A stretch of DNA of 64,000 nucleotides from Henckelia pumila. Its lineage: Eukaryota > Streptophyta > Magnoliopsida > Lamiales > Gesneriaceae. Under the pieces are notes generated by a model. That model had not been told where the DNA came from and searched no databases. It was given only the letters and a program-made list of their open reading frames with translations. The stretch covers positions 145,590,861 to 145,654,860 of the forward strand of contig NC_133122.1 in the NCBI RefSeq assembly GCF_033568475.1, read 5' to 3'. The translations under genes and the position numbers were made by a program. Shown here piece after piece: positions 42,626 to 55,390 of the stretch; position 1 is the first letter of the stretch, and each line of letters opens with the position of its first letter.

Positions 42626-43247
42626 TGTTGAGTATGTGTCTTCAAAGTTGGTCCATTGGGCTTACATATAATTTGACTAATGGGTCAGAAATTCAATGTT
42701 ATCTCGGTGGCCAAGGGATAAAATTGATTTAAGCCCATTAGTTTAAGTTAACCCAATTTTAAAGGGCCCAACAGGAGTTTGTGACCGTTAGAAGGAATCT
42801 CGGGCTTCGGTTATAAGCTTGAGGATCGGTTATCAGAAAGGACTCTCTCAACTCTCAAGGTCTGCAATCTCAAGGATCACCAGCGGAAAATCAAGACTCA
42901 CAGACGACGATCAAGAAGAAGGATAAAGAAGTTAATCTGGAGCTCTGATAAGATTTCTTTTCTTCTTTAGATTGTAATAGGAAGAGATTGGGCTACGGTT
43001 GTATCTTACAAACTTGAGATTCCAGTAATAAGATTGGTTCTACTTCCCCGTGGATGTAGGCAGATTAAAGTGCCGAACCACGTAATCTGTGTGTTGGTTA
43101 ATTCCTAGTTGTTTGTGTTAATCTGCTATAAGATTGTATGTGCATAGATTGGCTTGTTCATCTTGGTGTTTGATTAATCACGGTGAATTGAAATTCTTGT
43201 TGTTGTTCGAGTAAACTTCTGGATTGAATTAGATTGATTGTATAACA
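42626..43247 (+). repeat. 3' LTR of the young Copia
   Basis: Same 622 bp as the 5' LTR; differences include GAGCCC/GGGCCC and GATTGCAG/GATTCCAG. Confidence 0.96.
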
Positions 43248-43359
43248 TCATGTTTCTATACGTCAATGAATGTGATAAATACAATGCGGAAGAAGATCGA
43301 GCATTAATTGTAAGTATTTTGCTTTTTCTTGGTTTGAAATCTTCTCACTCCAATCCTTT

Positions 43360-43755
43360 TGTTGAGGAATTTCGAAAATAATATAAAGGATTTTGATAAA
43401 GTCCAAGACACGTTTTATAACGCTATCTTTTAAGAGATGTTTCTTGATTATAAGAAAATATCTCTCAATATACAATGGAGAAAACAACCAAAAAAGACAT
43501 ATCTTTGAATCTTATGATGCGACATATATACAGAATTTAAGAGACGATTTCGAATAGTTGTATCTTTTCTAAATTAGCATGCATCCGTTCATGAACCAAG
43601 ACGTCCACTCGCGAACGGACACAAGGTTTTTGAAGAGCTTTCGGATCCCCGCGACCTGACCGGGCAGGTCGATCCCTGTATTTTTGCAGCGGAGATTATT
43701 ATTTGTCATCGGAAACAAAATTTCTGAAAATATGAATTCGGAAAATATACTAACA
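43360..43755 (-). repeat. 3' LTR of the older Copia
   Basis: 396 bp, TG...CA. It contains about 55-60 bp around 43605-43670 (with CGACCTGACCGGGCAGGTCG) that is missing in the other LTR. Confidence 0.85.
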
Positions 43756-45244
43756 ATTCCTCCCTCCATTAAGTTTTCGTTTGAAAATCCATTTGCATCC
43801 AATTGGTTTGGAACCACAAGGTATATCAACCAATTGTCATGTTTGATTTATCATAATGGATCTCATTTCATCATTAACTGCTTCTTTCCAAAAAAACAGC
43901 ATCTCTCAAAGTCATAGCTCCTGAAAAAGTTACAGGATCATTATCATCATTATGAGATAACTTAGTTTGGTGTGTAATGTTATTTACATCACCTTCCACC
44001 AAGTATGTTACAAAATGAGAACCAAATGATTTTTCTTTCCTTTGCCTCTTAGTTTTTCTAACATCAATATTATCCAAGGACTCTTCACGAACTCTCTTGG
44101 ATGAGTTATGAGTAGAGTTATTTTCGATTTGAGGTAAAGACAAAGACTTGTATAAGTGTTCAAAAAATTCAGCATCTACAGATTCAAATATGTCATTTGA
44201 TTCTAGTTTCAGAAATCTATATGCAGTACAATTTCTAGAGAATCCAATAAAGACACATTTATAAGTTTTATTTCCTAACTTAGTAATCTCAGGATTCGGT
44301 TTTCTCACATATACAAGACATCCCCATACCTTGAGACGACTTAGATTTGGTTTTCGATTGAACCATGATTCAGATGGAGTCTTGCTAATCCTTTTCATAT
44401 GAATTCTATCTAGAATATAGCAGGCACTTAGAAGTGCCTCACCCCACCAATAATCAGGTAATCCAGAACTGATCAACATGAAATTTACCATTTCAATTAA
44501 AGTCCTATTTTTTCTTTCAGCAACACCATTTGATTCAGAAAAATATGGTGGTGTGAATTCGTGAATTATACCATTTCTTTCACAAAATGTTGCAAGTTCA
44601 GTAACTTGATATTCACCCCTCTATCAAAACGTAGGACTTTAATTTTACGATTCATTGATTCTCAACTTCTGCTTTATATATTAGAAATTTGCTCAGTACT
44701 TCATCTTTGATTTTAAGTAAATATACATAAGCATACTTCGAATAATCATCTATAAAAGTCACAAAATACTTATTTCCACCACGAGGTACTTTACTATGTA
44801 AATCAGACACATCAGAATGTTTCCTAGTAATTCAATTGTTCTTAATGAAACTGATTTATGTGGTTTGCAAGTGATTTTTCCTTGAACACAAATACCACAC
44901 TTTTGAATGTTATCCATTTTGCATTTCAAAATCATTCCTAAGTTATGCATGTTTCTAACAGATTTTTAATTTACATGTCCTAATCTAGCATGCCACAAAG
45001 GTAAAGAGTCAACAATATAAGCAGAATTATCTTTTATTACGTTCATCTTAAACATGCCATTACAAGAGTAGCTCTTTCCTACAAACACATTATTCTTGGA
45101 TATTACAAGGCTATCAAACTCAATGACTAACTTAAATCCTCCTTTGTTGAGACGATCTCCAGAAATCAGATTCGTTGTCATTTCAGGCACATGATATACT
45201 TCATTCAATGTCAGTGGTTTGCCTGATGTGAATTTCAGAACCAC
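43756..45244 (-). pseudogene. Older Copia pol: integrase and start of RT only
   Basis: The part downstream of the Gypsy insertion. It starts in the pre-integrase region (LTLNEVYHVPEMTTNLISG, LWHARLGHVN), passes through a damaged integrase with stops and frameshifts around 44600-44960, and continues as SGLPDYWWGEALLSACYILD and KVWGCLVYVRK. Near 43870 the frame shifts from RDAVFLERSS to KEAVNDEMRS. It ends with PIGCKWIFKRKLNGG, the first residues of RT, directly against the LTR. The rest of RT and all of RNase H have been lost, which makes the element non-autonomous even apart from the Gypsy. Confidence 0.87.
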
Positions 45245-47268
45245 TGTGAGACCTCGGTTCTACACATCTAATTAAGGAGTAAACAATAATTAAGCACACA
45301 AGATCCACCAACTAAAAGCAAAGCCAAAACAAAAGAATTTTTTTTTTTTTAAAGGGGCCGCGCTCGGGCGGCCATAAACTGCCGCTCGAGCGCGCCCTAC
45401 TCCTTGGCGCTACTGGAATACACGGAAAGGGGTGCGCTCGGGCTGCCAAAAAATGCAGCTCGGGCGCCCTCCTACAGCAGAAACAGAACAGCAGAAAAAT
45501 GCATAGCAACTCAAGCTAAAAGCTAATCCAATGCATCAACTCGAAAGCATGCATTACAAACACGAAACCTCCAATTAATACATGAAGTGCTAGTGTTTAA
45601 CAACTACTCCAAAGTAGAACATGCCACGATAACAACACGGCAAAGCTTGCATGACAATACAACATAATAATGAAGTTCGTTATCTAAACATGTTTTAACA
45701 ACACTAGGTAGACATGCTGACACGACTTCTAAACCGAGTCTCACTGCTACAACTTTCCCTCGGAGCTAACCATGCCTCTTCTGACTTGATCCTACCCCAC
45801 CTGTTGCCAAGTACACATACAAAACAAAGCAACAGCCGGATAACCGGTGAGAATGACATTCCCAACAAAAGCAACATAACAATTAATACAACAATCAACA
45901 TGCTTTCAATACAACAAGGAAATCAATAATAACATAATGAATGCATGTCTTTTAAACCGGGATATCAATCTGATAAACGAGGGATTGCTGCTGTGCTTTT
46001 GGGATCCCGAGGATGAGATCACGTAACGACTCACCGACTCTCCCAATCGAGGTGGTGCCACGTATCCCACTCCTCTAGACTTTGAGCAACCATAATGAGT
46101 ATGCTAGCACTAGGCGAAATACTACAACCTAGGCCACTCAATCATAGTTCCCAAACGTCTAAACAAAAAGGGCGGTTCTGCCCGCTGAAAACAAGATTGG
46201 CTCAAGATGAATGCATAACATAAATATAACACATAAGTCATTTAACAAAAGCCAATACAATCAAACAAGACACAAGTTCCTCATGCTAGAACAAGTGTAA
46301 ATGCAAGTATGTGATTTCAAAGGGAAAACTCGAGAACCACAGTCCCGAGTATGCTATCCCGCTACAATGACTGCTTTTACCTTTCAATGTAGTAGCTTCC
46401 AACTCTGGATACGCTACAAAAGAGACTGTATCAACAACTATACAATCTAACAACGACAAGGCAACGGTTCAAGGAAATGCTCTATACCGTTCTTTGTTCA
46501 AATCTCGGAAACAATCAAACAACTGCTAACTCTGGGCTTGATACCTCCAAACGAATCTGTACGGAGACAAATGAATGATCAATAACCAAGATCAACTTAT
46601 AAGCCAAGTTCAGCAATTCAAATACGGTTCGAAATCCCCAAAACTCAAACCGACGGCATAACGGCTATAAACTGAACAAACCGGCAATGCAGACAGCAGT
46701 TCAATACCGATATCAACTCAACTCAATGCTAATACAACAACAACAAGACAAACCCAACAAATCTCAAAACCATGATTTTCGAAAATGGCTTCCAAAAATC
46801 ATAACAATTCCGAACGTCGCTCTATTTCAAAACCGACAGATAATAAACGATCAGAACTCTGTCAAGAACAACATACTCGAATCTCGAACGATTCTAACGA
46901 CATCCAAAAACTAGAATGTATCTGATCGTAGAGAAACTTACGGTATAACGGAGCTCTCGCTGCAGTGATCGATAATCTGCCTTCAGAAATAAATTCCAAC
47001 GGCCGGATCGAGCTCGGAATGAAATCACAAAGCTTGGAAACTCATTGGGTCGGCTTCAATGGAGATGGCGTGCAAAAGGAAGAAGGAGAAGACTATCCTC
47101 AATCCAATCAAGTTGTAGATAATATATAAAAATCAATATTTGCGTTTTAGTCCCTGAAAAATCCAATTTTTGCAAAAAGGACCCTGATCAAAATCAAGTC
47201 AGCTCGTGAACTCTGTAATCTCCGATTAACTCAAATAAACTCATTTAAGATAAAAACGGGGCGTTACA
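45245..47268 (-). repeat. 3' LTR of the Gypsy element
   Basis: TGTGAGACCTCGG ... GGGGCGTTACA. It has a GC-rich patch at about 45355-45480, just after a run of T, inside otherwise AT-rich sequence. The open stretches in it are repeated in the other LTR and are not genes. Confidence 0.95.
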
Positions 47269-47281
47269 ATTCTCCCCCACT
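47269..47281 (-). other. Polypurine tract of the Gypsy element
   Basis: Minus strand AGTGGGGGAGAAT directly before the 3' LTR. Confidence 0.85.
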
Positions 47282-47366
47282 AAGAAGAGATTTCGTCCTC
47301 GAAATCAACAAGAACCATAACTCATAAGATGGAATAAAGAACAAAAGACAGTAAGAAGAACTCACG

Positions 47367-50300
47367 TCATCCGAATAGCTCTGGAAAACGCTGTCTCATG
47401 CTAGACTCTGTCTCCCAAGTTGCTTCCTCGACTCCGTGACGGCTCCACTGCACTTTCACTAACGGGATCGACTTGGTTCTGAGTTGTTTCTCCTTCCGAT
47501 CAAGGATCTGAATCGGTCGCTCAAAGTAGCTCAGAGTCTCATCTAACTCGGCTTCGTCAGGCTGAAGAACATGAGAAGGATCTGGATGATACTTTCGCAG
47601 CATAGAGACGTGAAAAACGTCGTGAATACCAGATAAATACGGAGGAAGTGCAAGTCTGTAGGCAAGATCGCCTATATTCTCGAGAATCTCGTACGGACCG
47701 ATGAATCTCGGAGATAACTTTCCTTTCTTACCGAATCTGACGGTGCCTCTGAACGGAGAAATCTTAAGGAAAACACGGTCTCCCTGCTCAAAACTCAGAG
47801 GTCGACGTCTGACATTCGCATACTTTGCCTGTCTATCTTGAGCTGTCTTCATTCTGGTCTGAATGATCTTAACCTGCTCTGCCATATCTCTAAGCATATC
47901 CGGTCCCAAATCTGGTGACTTGGACAAATCATCCCAAAACAACGGAGATCGGCATTTCTTACCATACAATGCCTCAAACGGCACCATACCGATACTCGTT
48001 TGGAAGCTGTTGTTGTAAGAAAACTCGACAAGAGGCAAAGAATCCTGCCAACTAGTGCCAAAATCTAGCACTACCGCTCGCAGCATATCCTCTAACGTCT
48101 GGATAGTCCGCTCTGACTGTCCATCGGTCTGAGGATGATAAGCTGTACTCAGATGAAATCGAGTACCAAGTGCCCCCTGAAGACTGTGCCAGAAGTGAGA
48201 AGTGAATCTAGGATCTCTGTCTGAAACGATCGACTTCGGCACACCATGCAATCTCACAACATTGCTAACATACAACTCAGCCATCTGATCATGACGATAC
48301 GTCATCTTGTACGGAATAAAACAAGCAGATTTCGTTAATCGGTCGATCACTACCCAAATGGCATCGCATCCTCGAACGGATCGTGGTAGCTTCGTGACGA
48401 AATCCATAGAAATGTGATCCCATTTCCATTCAGGAACAGATAAACTGTGCAACAGACCTCCTGGTCGCTTCCGTTCTGCTTTCACCTGTTGACAATTCAA
48501 ACACCGAGATACAAACCTCGCTACGTCGCTCTTCATTCTCTTCCACCAGAACTGGTTCTTCAGATCGTTGTACATCTTACGACCTCCAGGATGAATACTG
48601 AACCGACTGCAATGAGCCTCTCGGAGAATACGCTATCTCAACTCCGAAATATCAGGCACAACAAGACGGTTATTCACGAACAAGACATCATCTCTAACCT
48701 GGAATTCAGACTGATGACCCGATCTGACTTTCTCTACTGAAATCTGGATGCTCGGCTCAGACTTCTGTGCTTCTTTGATTGCAATAAACAACTCCGGTTC
48801 GGCTTGAACAGCAAACACTCTGATAGTCTCCCTATCTGTTTCAAACTCTAAACCAGAAGTGCAACAATCATCGATCAACTGAGAAATACCAATAGTAGAA
48901 AGAGATAAAGAACAAAGCTTTCGGCTCAACGCATCTGCAACTGCATTCGACTTCCCCGGATAATACTTGATCTCACAGTCGAAATATTTCAACAGATCTA
49001 ACCATCTTCTCTGTCTCATATTCAGCTCTGCCTGAGAAAACAAGTACTTAAGACTCTTATGATCAGAAAAGATCTCGAAGGACTCACCATAAAGATAGTG
49101 ACGCCAGATCTTCAAAGCAAAGACGATCGCAGCTAGTTCAAGATCATGAACCGGATAACGAGTCTCGTGCGGTTTCAGCTGCCTCGATGCATACGCCACC
49201 ACATGCTTATGCTGCATAAGAACACAACCCAAGCCTCGGTTAGAAGCATCACAATAGACTGTGAAACCTCCAGTACCCTTCGGAATAGAAAGAATTGGAG
49301 CACTGGTCAGTCTCCTCTTCAGATCAACAAAGCTAGCCTCACAATCTGGAGTCCAAACAAAAGGCGCGATCTTCTGAGTCAGCTGGGTAATTGGCTTGGC
49401 AATAGACGAGAAACCCTCGATGAAACGACGGTAATAACCAGCTAAACCCATGAAGCTTCGGATCTCCGGCACTGAAGTAGGTCTAGGCCAATTCATAACC
49501 GCTTCAATCTTGCTGGGATCGACAGAAATCCCATCTTCAGAAATAATATGACCGAGAAAGACAACTCGATCTAACCAGAATTCACACTTGGACAACTTGG
49601 CAAACAACTGCTCAACTCGCAAAATCTGAAAGACGATTCTCAAGTGCTCTGCATGGTCAGTACGGTTCTTCGAGTAGATAAGAATATCATCGATAAAGAT
49701 AATGACGAACTCATCTAAATAACGCTGAAAGATACGGTTCATCAAACCCATAAAAACCGCTGGGGCGTTAGTCAAACCGAACGGCATGACTATAAACTCG
49801 AAATGACCATACCTCGTCCTGAATGCGGTCTTAGGAACGTCTTCCTCTCGCACTCTCAACTGGTGATAACCTGACCTCAGATCAATCTTAGAGTAGACAG
49901 AAGAACCCTGCAGCTGATCAAACAAGTCATCTGGTAAAGGATATCTGTTCTTAACTGTAGCCTGATTCAATTGGCGGTAGTCAATACAGAGCCGCATAGA
50001 ACCATCCTTCTTTCGAACAAAAAGCACCGGAGCACCCCAAGGCGATACACTAGGTCTGATGTATCCCTTGGCAATAAAATCCTCAAGCTGTTCCTTCAAC
50101 TCTCTCAATTCAACAAGTGCCATACGATAAGGAGCTTTTGAAATAGGTTGAGTACCTGGCACTAAGTCAATGCTGAATTCGATTTCTCGAATAGGTGGCA
50201 AACCAGGAACATCTTCCGGGAACACATCAGCAAATTCTCTAACCACCGGTAAATCTACCAAAGCTGGGCTAGATTTCAGTACATCAACTGCATACACCAA

Positions 50301-51926
50301 AAATCCTTCTGCACCTTTCTGTAGCAAACGAGTCATAGATAACACTGAAATCAAAGGAATTTTAGATCGAGAACCCTTACCAAAGAATTTCCACTCGTCT
50401 GCCCTTTCCGGTCTGAACCTGACAACTTTCTGGAAACAATCTACTGTCGCCCTGTACTTGGTTAAAGCATCTATCCCGACAATACAATCAAAGTCTGACA
50501 GTCCAAGTACAATACAGTCGAATTCTAACAAATTTCCTTCAAAACACAGTTCACAGTTCCTGACTAATCTGACAGAAACAGTTCCTCCACCCAAAGGTGA
50601 AGTAACAGCTACTACTGTAGGCAACAATTCAGTTGGCAAAGCATGCAATAATACGAATTTCTCAAAGATAAAAGAATGGGAAGCACCCGTATCTATCAAG
50701 ACATGAGCAGAATAACCGAAAATTGAACAGTTACCTGCTATGACATCGTTAGGTGCTGCCTGAGCCTGATCCTCTGTCAATGCAAAGACTCGTGCTTGCT
50801 GTCTCGGAGGCTGATTTGCACTAGAGTTACCTCCCTGTCGGTTCTGCTGCTGAGGCTGGAAAGAGTGCACTGCAGAAGACTGCCTCTCAGGCTGAGCTGC
50901 AGGTCTAGACGAACTCCCACTCTGAGCTCTATCTCTGTTACGTTGAGGGCACACCTTAGAGAAGTGTCCCGGTTGCTGACATGTGTTACAATTGCCGAAG
51001 ACTCCCACACACTGATCCGGTGAGTGTCTTCCTCCACACTTGCTGCAGTACAAGGATGATGACCCAGAACTCGGTCCTGAACCGAATTGCTTCGAACCAC
51101 TGGAACTGGACGAACTGTTTCCTTGCCTCTTGAACTGTTTACCTCTTGCTTTGTACTGATCCTTTCTGTTTCCCCCACTGCTACCACCTTCATACCTCTG
51201 CTGCTGGTTCTGATGTTGAGGTGGCTGATTCTGGTACTGAGATGGTTGGTTCTGATACTGCCTCTACTGCTGAGGTGCCCCCTGATTACCCCTTTGCCTC
51301 CACAAGCCTTCTTCTGCTCCCTTTGCGTAATTCATGGCATCCGCAAAGTTGCTAGGCCTGTTGGTGTTAACCAACGTGAAGACATCGGGGTTCAACCCTT
51401 TGATGAACTGATCTGCCTTAGCTTCTTCATCTCCGGCAATTAGCGGTGCAAAACGCAACAGACTATCAAACTTAGCCACGTACTCTTCAATGTTCAGATT
51501 CCCTTGCATCAGATTTGCAAACTCTGCTCCCTTATCCTTACGATATGAGATAGGGAAAAACCGCTTATAAAACTCAGATTTAAAAAGAGTCCAAGTAACC
51601 TCTGCACCTCTACTCTCAAATGCTTTCTTTGTCATGATCCACCAGCTCTTAGCACCACCACGCAGCTGATGAATTACTAACCTGATTCGGCGGTCATCTG
51701 TGTAGTCAATGGAATCAAACAACTGATCCATATCATCCAACCAACTTTCACAGTCCACTGGATTTTCTGAACCCATCAACAACGGCGGATTGAACGACTG
51801 AAACCTCTTCAGCAAGGTTTCCATAGGAGTCGCTGAAGCATCCAACTGATCAACTTCAGTGCTAGCTTGCTCAGTCGCAGGGATAACTGGCGGTGTGTTT
51901 CTGTTTATCACTCGACGAGGACCCAT
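47367..51926 (-). pseudogene. Gypsy gag-pol polyprotein, one frame with two TAG stops
   Basis: One frame of 1520 codons starts MGPRRVINRN and is broken only by TAG at 51264-51266 and 48633-48635. Domains: retrotransposon gag (WLDDMDQLFD, then AEFANLMQGNLNIEEYVAKF); a CCHC knuckle, [14 protein letters not shown]; protease [13 protein letters not shown] with [11 protein letters not shown] and FIDDILIYS; RNase [14 protein letters not shown]; integrase with a zinc-binding HCSRFSIHPG...CLNCQQ, then HISMDFV, IVSDRDPRFTS and QSERTIQTLEDML; a GPY motif RFIGPYEIL; and a chromodomain-like end. Stop one lies between gag and the knuckle (CAG CAG TAG AGG), stop two between RNase H and integrase (AGA TAG CGT). 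Everything else is open, so activity was lost recently or products may be needed from other copies. Confidence 0.94.
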
Positions 51927-52209
51927 CTGATAATCAAAGGTTAGGACACGAGATATATAAATCGCTACAATCAGTGCCCTTACAACCGCTTGGAATACCG
52001 GATACCAGTCGATAACAGAAACAATTATATTTCAAGTAGATCATGCTTTATAAATTAAATCACATAATCATGTAATTCAATAATTCTCAATAATAAAGCA
52101 TACTCGCATGGAATTAAGTACATAGTTAAAATAATTCAAACACATGCGAGGAGCCAATACACGCAGACTCGATCTACCCGCTCACTCTAGTTCGACCAAG
52201 AATCTTAAC

Positions 52210-52221
52210 GCTCTGATACCA
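52210..52221 (-). other. Primer binding site of the Gypsy element
   Basis: Minus strand TGGTATCAGAGC, five bases inside the 5' LTR: the initiator-methionine-tRNA type. From here to the gag start at 51926 is an untranslated leader of about 280 bp. Confidence 0.85.
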
Positions 52222-52226
52222 CTTAA

Positions 52227-54249
52227 TGTGAGACCTCGGTTCTACACATCTAATTAAGGAGTAAACAATAATTAAGCATACAAGATCCACCAACTAAAAG
52301 CAAAGCCAAAACAAAAGAAATTTTTTTTTTTTAAAGGGGCCGCGCTCGGGCGGCCATAAACTGCCGCTCGAGCGCGCCCTACTCCTTGGCGCTACTGGAA
52401 TACACGGAAATGGGTGCGCTCGGGCTGCCAAAAAATGCAGCTCGGACGCCCTCCTACAGCAGAAACAGAACAGCAGAAAAATGCATAGCAACTCAAGCTA
52501 AAAGCTAATCCAATGCATCAACTCGAAAGCATGCATTACAAACACGAAACCTCCAATTAATCATGAAGTGCTAGTGTTTAACAACTACTCCAAAGTAGAA
52601 CATGCCACGATAATAACACGGCAAAGCTTGCATGACAATACAACATAATAATGAAGTTCGTTATCTAAACATGTTTTAACAACACTAGGTAGACATGCTG
52701 ACACGACTTCTAAACCGAGTCTCACTGCTACAACTTTCCCTCGGAGCTAACCATGCCTCTTCTGACTTGATCCTGCCCCACCTGTTGCCAAGTACACATA
52801 CAAAACAAAGCAACAGCCGGATAACCAGTGAGAACGACATTCCCAGCAAAAGCAACATAACAATTAATACAACAATCAACATGCTTTCAATACAACAAGG
52901 AAATCAATAATAACATAATGAATGCATGTCTTTTAAACCGGGATATCAATCTGATAAACGAGGGATTGCTGCTGTGTTTTTGGGATCCCGAGGATGAGAT
53001 CACGTAACGACTCACCGACTCTCCCAATCGAGGTGGTGCCACGTATCCCACTCCTCTAGACTTTGAGCAACCATAATGAGTATGCTAGCACTAGGCGAAA
53101 TACTACAACCTAGGCCACTCAATCATAGTTCCCAAACGTCTAAACAAAAAGGGCGGTTCTACCCGCTGAAAACAAGATTGGCTCAAGATGAATGCATAAC
53201 ATAAATATAACACATAAGTCATTTAACAAAAGCCAATACAATCAAACAAGACACAAGTTCCTCATGCTAGAACAAGTGTAAATGCAAGTATGTGATTTCA
53301 AAGGGAAAACTCGAGAACCACAGTCCCGAGTATGCTATCCCGCTACGATGACTGCTTTTACCTTTCAATGCAGTAGCTTCCAACTCTGGATACGCTACAA
53401 AAGAGACTGTATCAACAACTATACAATCTAACAACGACAAGGCAATGGTTCAAGGAAATGCTCTATACCGTTCTTTGTTCAAATCTCGGAAACGATCAAA
53501 CAGCTGCTAACTCTGGGCTTGATACCTCCAAACGAATCTGTACGGAGACAAATGAATGATCAATAACCAAGATCAACTTATAAGCCAAGTTCAGCAATTC
53601 AAATACGGTTCGAAATCCCCAAAACTCAAACCGACGGCATAACGGCTATAAACTGAACAAACCGGCAATGCAGACAGCAGTTCAATACCGATATCAACTC
53701 AACTCAATGCTAATACAACAACAACAAGACAAACCCAACAAATCTCAAAACCATGATTTTCGAAAATGGCTTCCAAAAATCATAACAATTCCGAACGTCG
53801 CTCTATTTCAAAACCGACAGATAATAAACGATCAGAACTCTGTCAAGAACAACATACTCGAATCTCGAACGATTCTAACGACATCCAAAAACTAGAATGT
53901 ATCTGATCGTAGAGAAACTTACGGTATAATGGAGCTCTCGCTGCAGTGATCGATAATCTGCCTTCAGAAATAAATTCCAACGGCCGGATCGAGCTCGGAA
54001 TGAAATCACAAAGCTTGGAAACTCATTGGGTCGGCTTCAATGGAGATGGCGTGCAAAAGGAAGAAGGAGAAGACTATCCTCAATCCAATCAAGTTGTAGA
54101 TAATATATAAAAATCAATATTTGCGTTTTAGTCCCTGAAAAATCCAATTTTTATAAAAAGGACCCTGATCAAAATCAAGTCAGCTCGTGAACTCTGTAAT
54201 CTCCGATTAACTCAAATAAACTCATTTAAGATAAAAACGGGGCGTTACA
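52227..54249 (-). repeat. 5' LTR of the Gypsy element
   Basis: Matches 45245-47268 nearly base for base, including the GC-rich patch (here about 52335-52460). One base shorter overall. Confidence 0.95.
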
Positions 54250-55380
54250 ACCACTGTTCCAATTCCAATAACTTTGGCATGAACATTGTTGCCCATTTTC
54301 ACCTATCTGTCATCAGTGCATTCTTTGTAAGTTTTGAAAATTGACATACATAACTTACATGAACAGTGGCCACTGTGTCCAGCCACCATCGATATCCTTC
54401 TTCACAACCAACTGAGTTGGCTTCCTCTACTATAGCGGCGAAATTTGAATAATCATTTTCAGTAGCCATATTAATCTGCTTTCCTTTGAAGTTATCATCC
54501 TTGATGCGCTGCCTGCAATTCTTAGCAAAATGACCAGGTTTCTGACAGTAGTAGAAACTGCCTTTCTGTTTTTTCTTAGGAGGAAATCCATTTGAACTCT
54601 GATTCTGAAATCCATTGGAACTCGGATTCTTACTCTTTTTCCAATTTTTATGGTTCTTAGATGTTTTTCCTTGAACCATATTAGCTTTTACATCCTCATG
54701 ATCAGAAATATCTCGCTTACGAGATCCTCCTCAATACACAGATGACGCATGTGGGACTCCAAAGAATGTTTGCTTTCATCATGTTTAAGTTTTTTTTTAT
54801 AGCCATTCCAAGAATTAGGCAGTTTTGTAATGATGGCTCCAACTTGAAAAGGCTCAGGCAAAGTAATTTCAGCATTCTTACGATTACTAACAATTAACAA
54901 TTAACTGTAACTCATGAACTTGATCAAGAACTTGTTTATTTTCTGTCATCTTGAAATCGAAATAGTTACCTATCAAGAACTTTTGATTGCTTTCCCCTTC
55001 GATACGGTATTTGTTTTCCAGTGCCACCCACAACTCCTTTGCTGTTTAAATTGTTCTGTCTCCGCTGTAAATAGAGCCTGATAATGCATTCAGTATATGG
55101 CCTCGGCACAAAAAAAATCATCATCTTTTCGCTTCTATCTCTGTGCTTTTAGTTCTTCTTTGCGTTTTGCATCATCAGTTGCAACATTGTTTGGAATTGG
55201 AGCAAGGTCATCACTTAGAATGTATGAAAATTTGATGGTTGTCAAGAAGAACAAAACTTTTTCCTGCCAACGCATGAAGTTATGGCCATTAAAGCGATGC
55301 AGACGAACTAGATCCTGATTCATCACTTGAATGGACTGTGTCATGGATTCATTCAGAGTTAAATCCTTGAATGAAGACAT
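54250..55380 (-). pseudogene. Older Copia gag and protease start
   Basis: Starts MSSFKDLTLNESMTQSIQ at 55380, only ten bases inside the LTR. It has the gag segment LHRFNGHNFMRWQEKV, then a broken middle with stops around 54900-55060, then a zinc knuckle YYCQKPGHFAKNC and the protease-like RWWLDTVATVHVS (the usual Ser/Thr-Gly after Asp is changed). It breaks at the Gypsy insertion and resumes at 45244. No recognisable PBS fits between the LTR and the start codon. Confidence 0.85.
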
Positions 55381-55390
55381 CTCTTAAAAC

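Larger units (their letters stand above)
37969..43247 (+). mobile_element. Young Ty1/Copia LTR retrotransposon, Tork/Tnt1-like
   Basis: Complete 5.28-kb element with two 622-bp LTRs (eight differences by eye), PBS, PPT and a perfect 5-bp target-site duplication TCATG (37964-37968 and 43248-43252). Gag and integrase sequences resemble the Tork/Tnt1 group (inference). Coding capacity is damaged only by two apparent frameshifts. It lies 185 bp after the ABCB stop codon in the same orientation, so it may have entered that gene's 3' UTR or flank. Confidence 0.96.
45245..54249 (-). mobile_element. Ty3/Gypsy retrotransposon (Tekay/Del-like chromovirus), nearly intact
   Basis: A 9005-bp element with LTRs of 2024 and 2023 bp, TG...CA ends, PBS, PPT and a perfect target-site duplication ACCAC (45240-45244 and 54250-54254). 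The order protease, RT, RNase H, integrase is the Gypsy order. The C terminus (QLRTKSIPLVKVQWSRHG...EATWE) looks like the chromodomain of Tekay/Del chromoviruses, which are thought to direct insertion to heterochromatin. The LTRs are almost identical, so this is a recent arrival. It sits in the protease-to-integrase stretch of an older Copia, in the same orientation. Confidence 0.95.

Noticed and set aside
45312..46914. Open frames in the Gypsy LTRs (also 52294-53895)
   Set aside because: They repeat in both LTRs and sit in non-coding LTR sequence.
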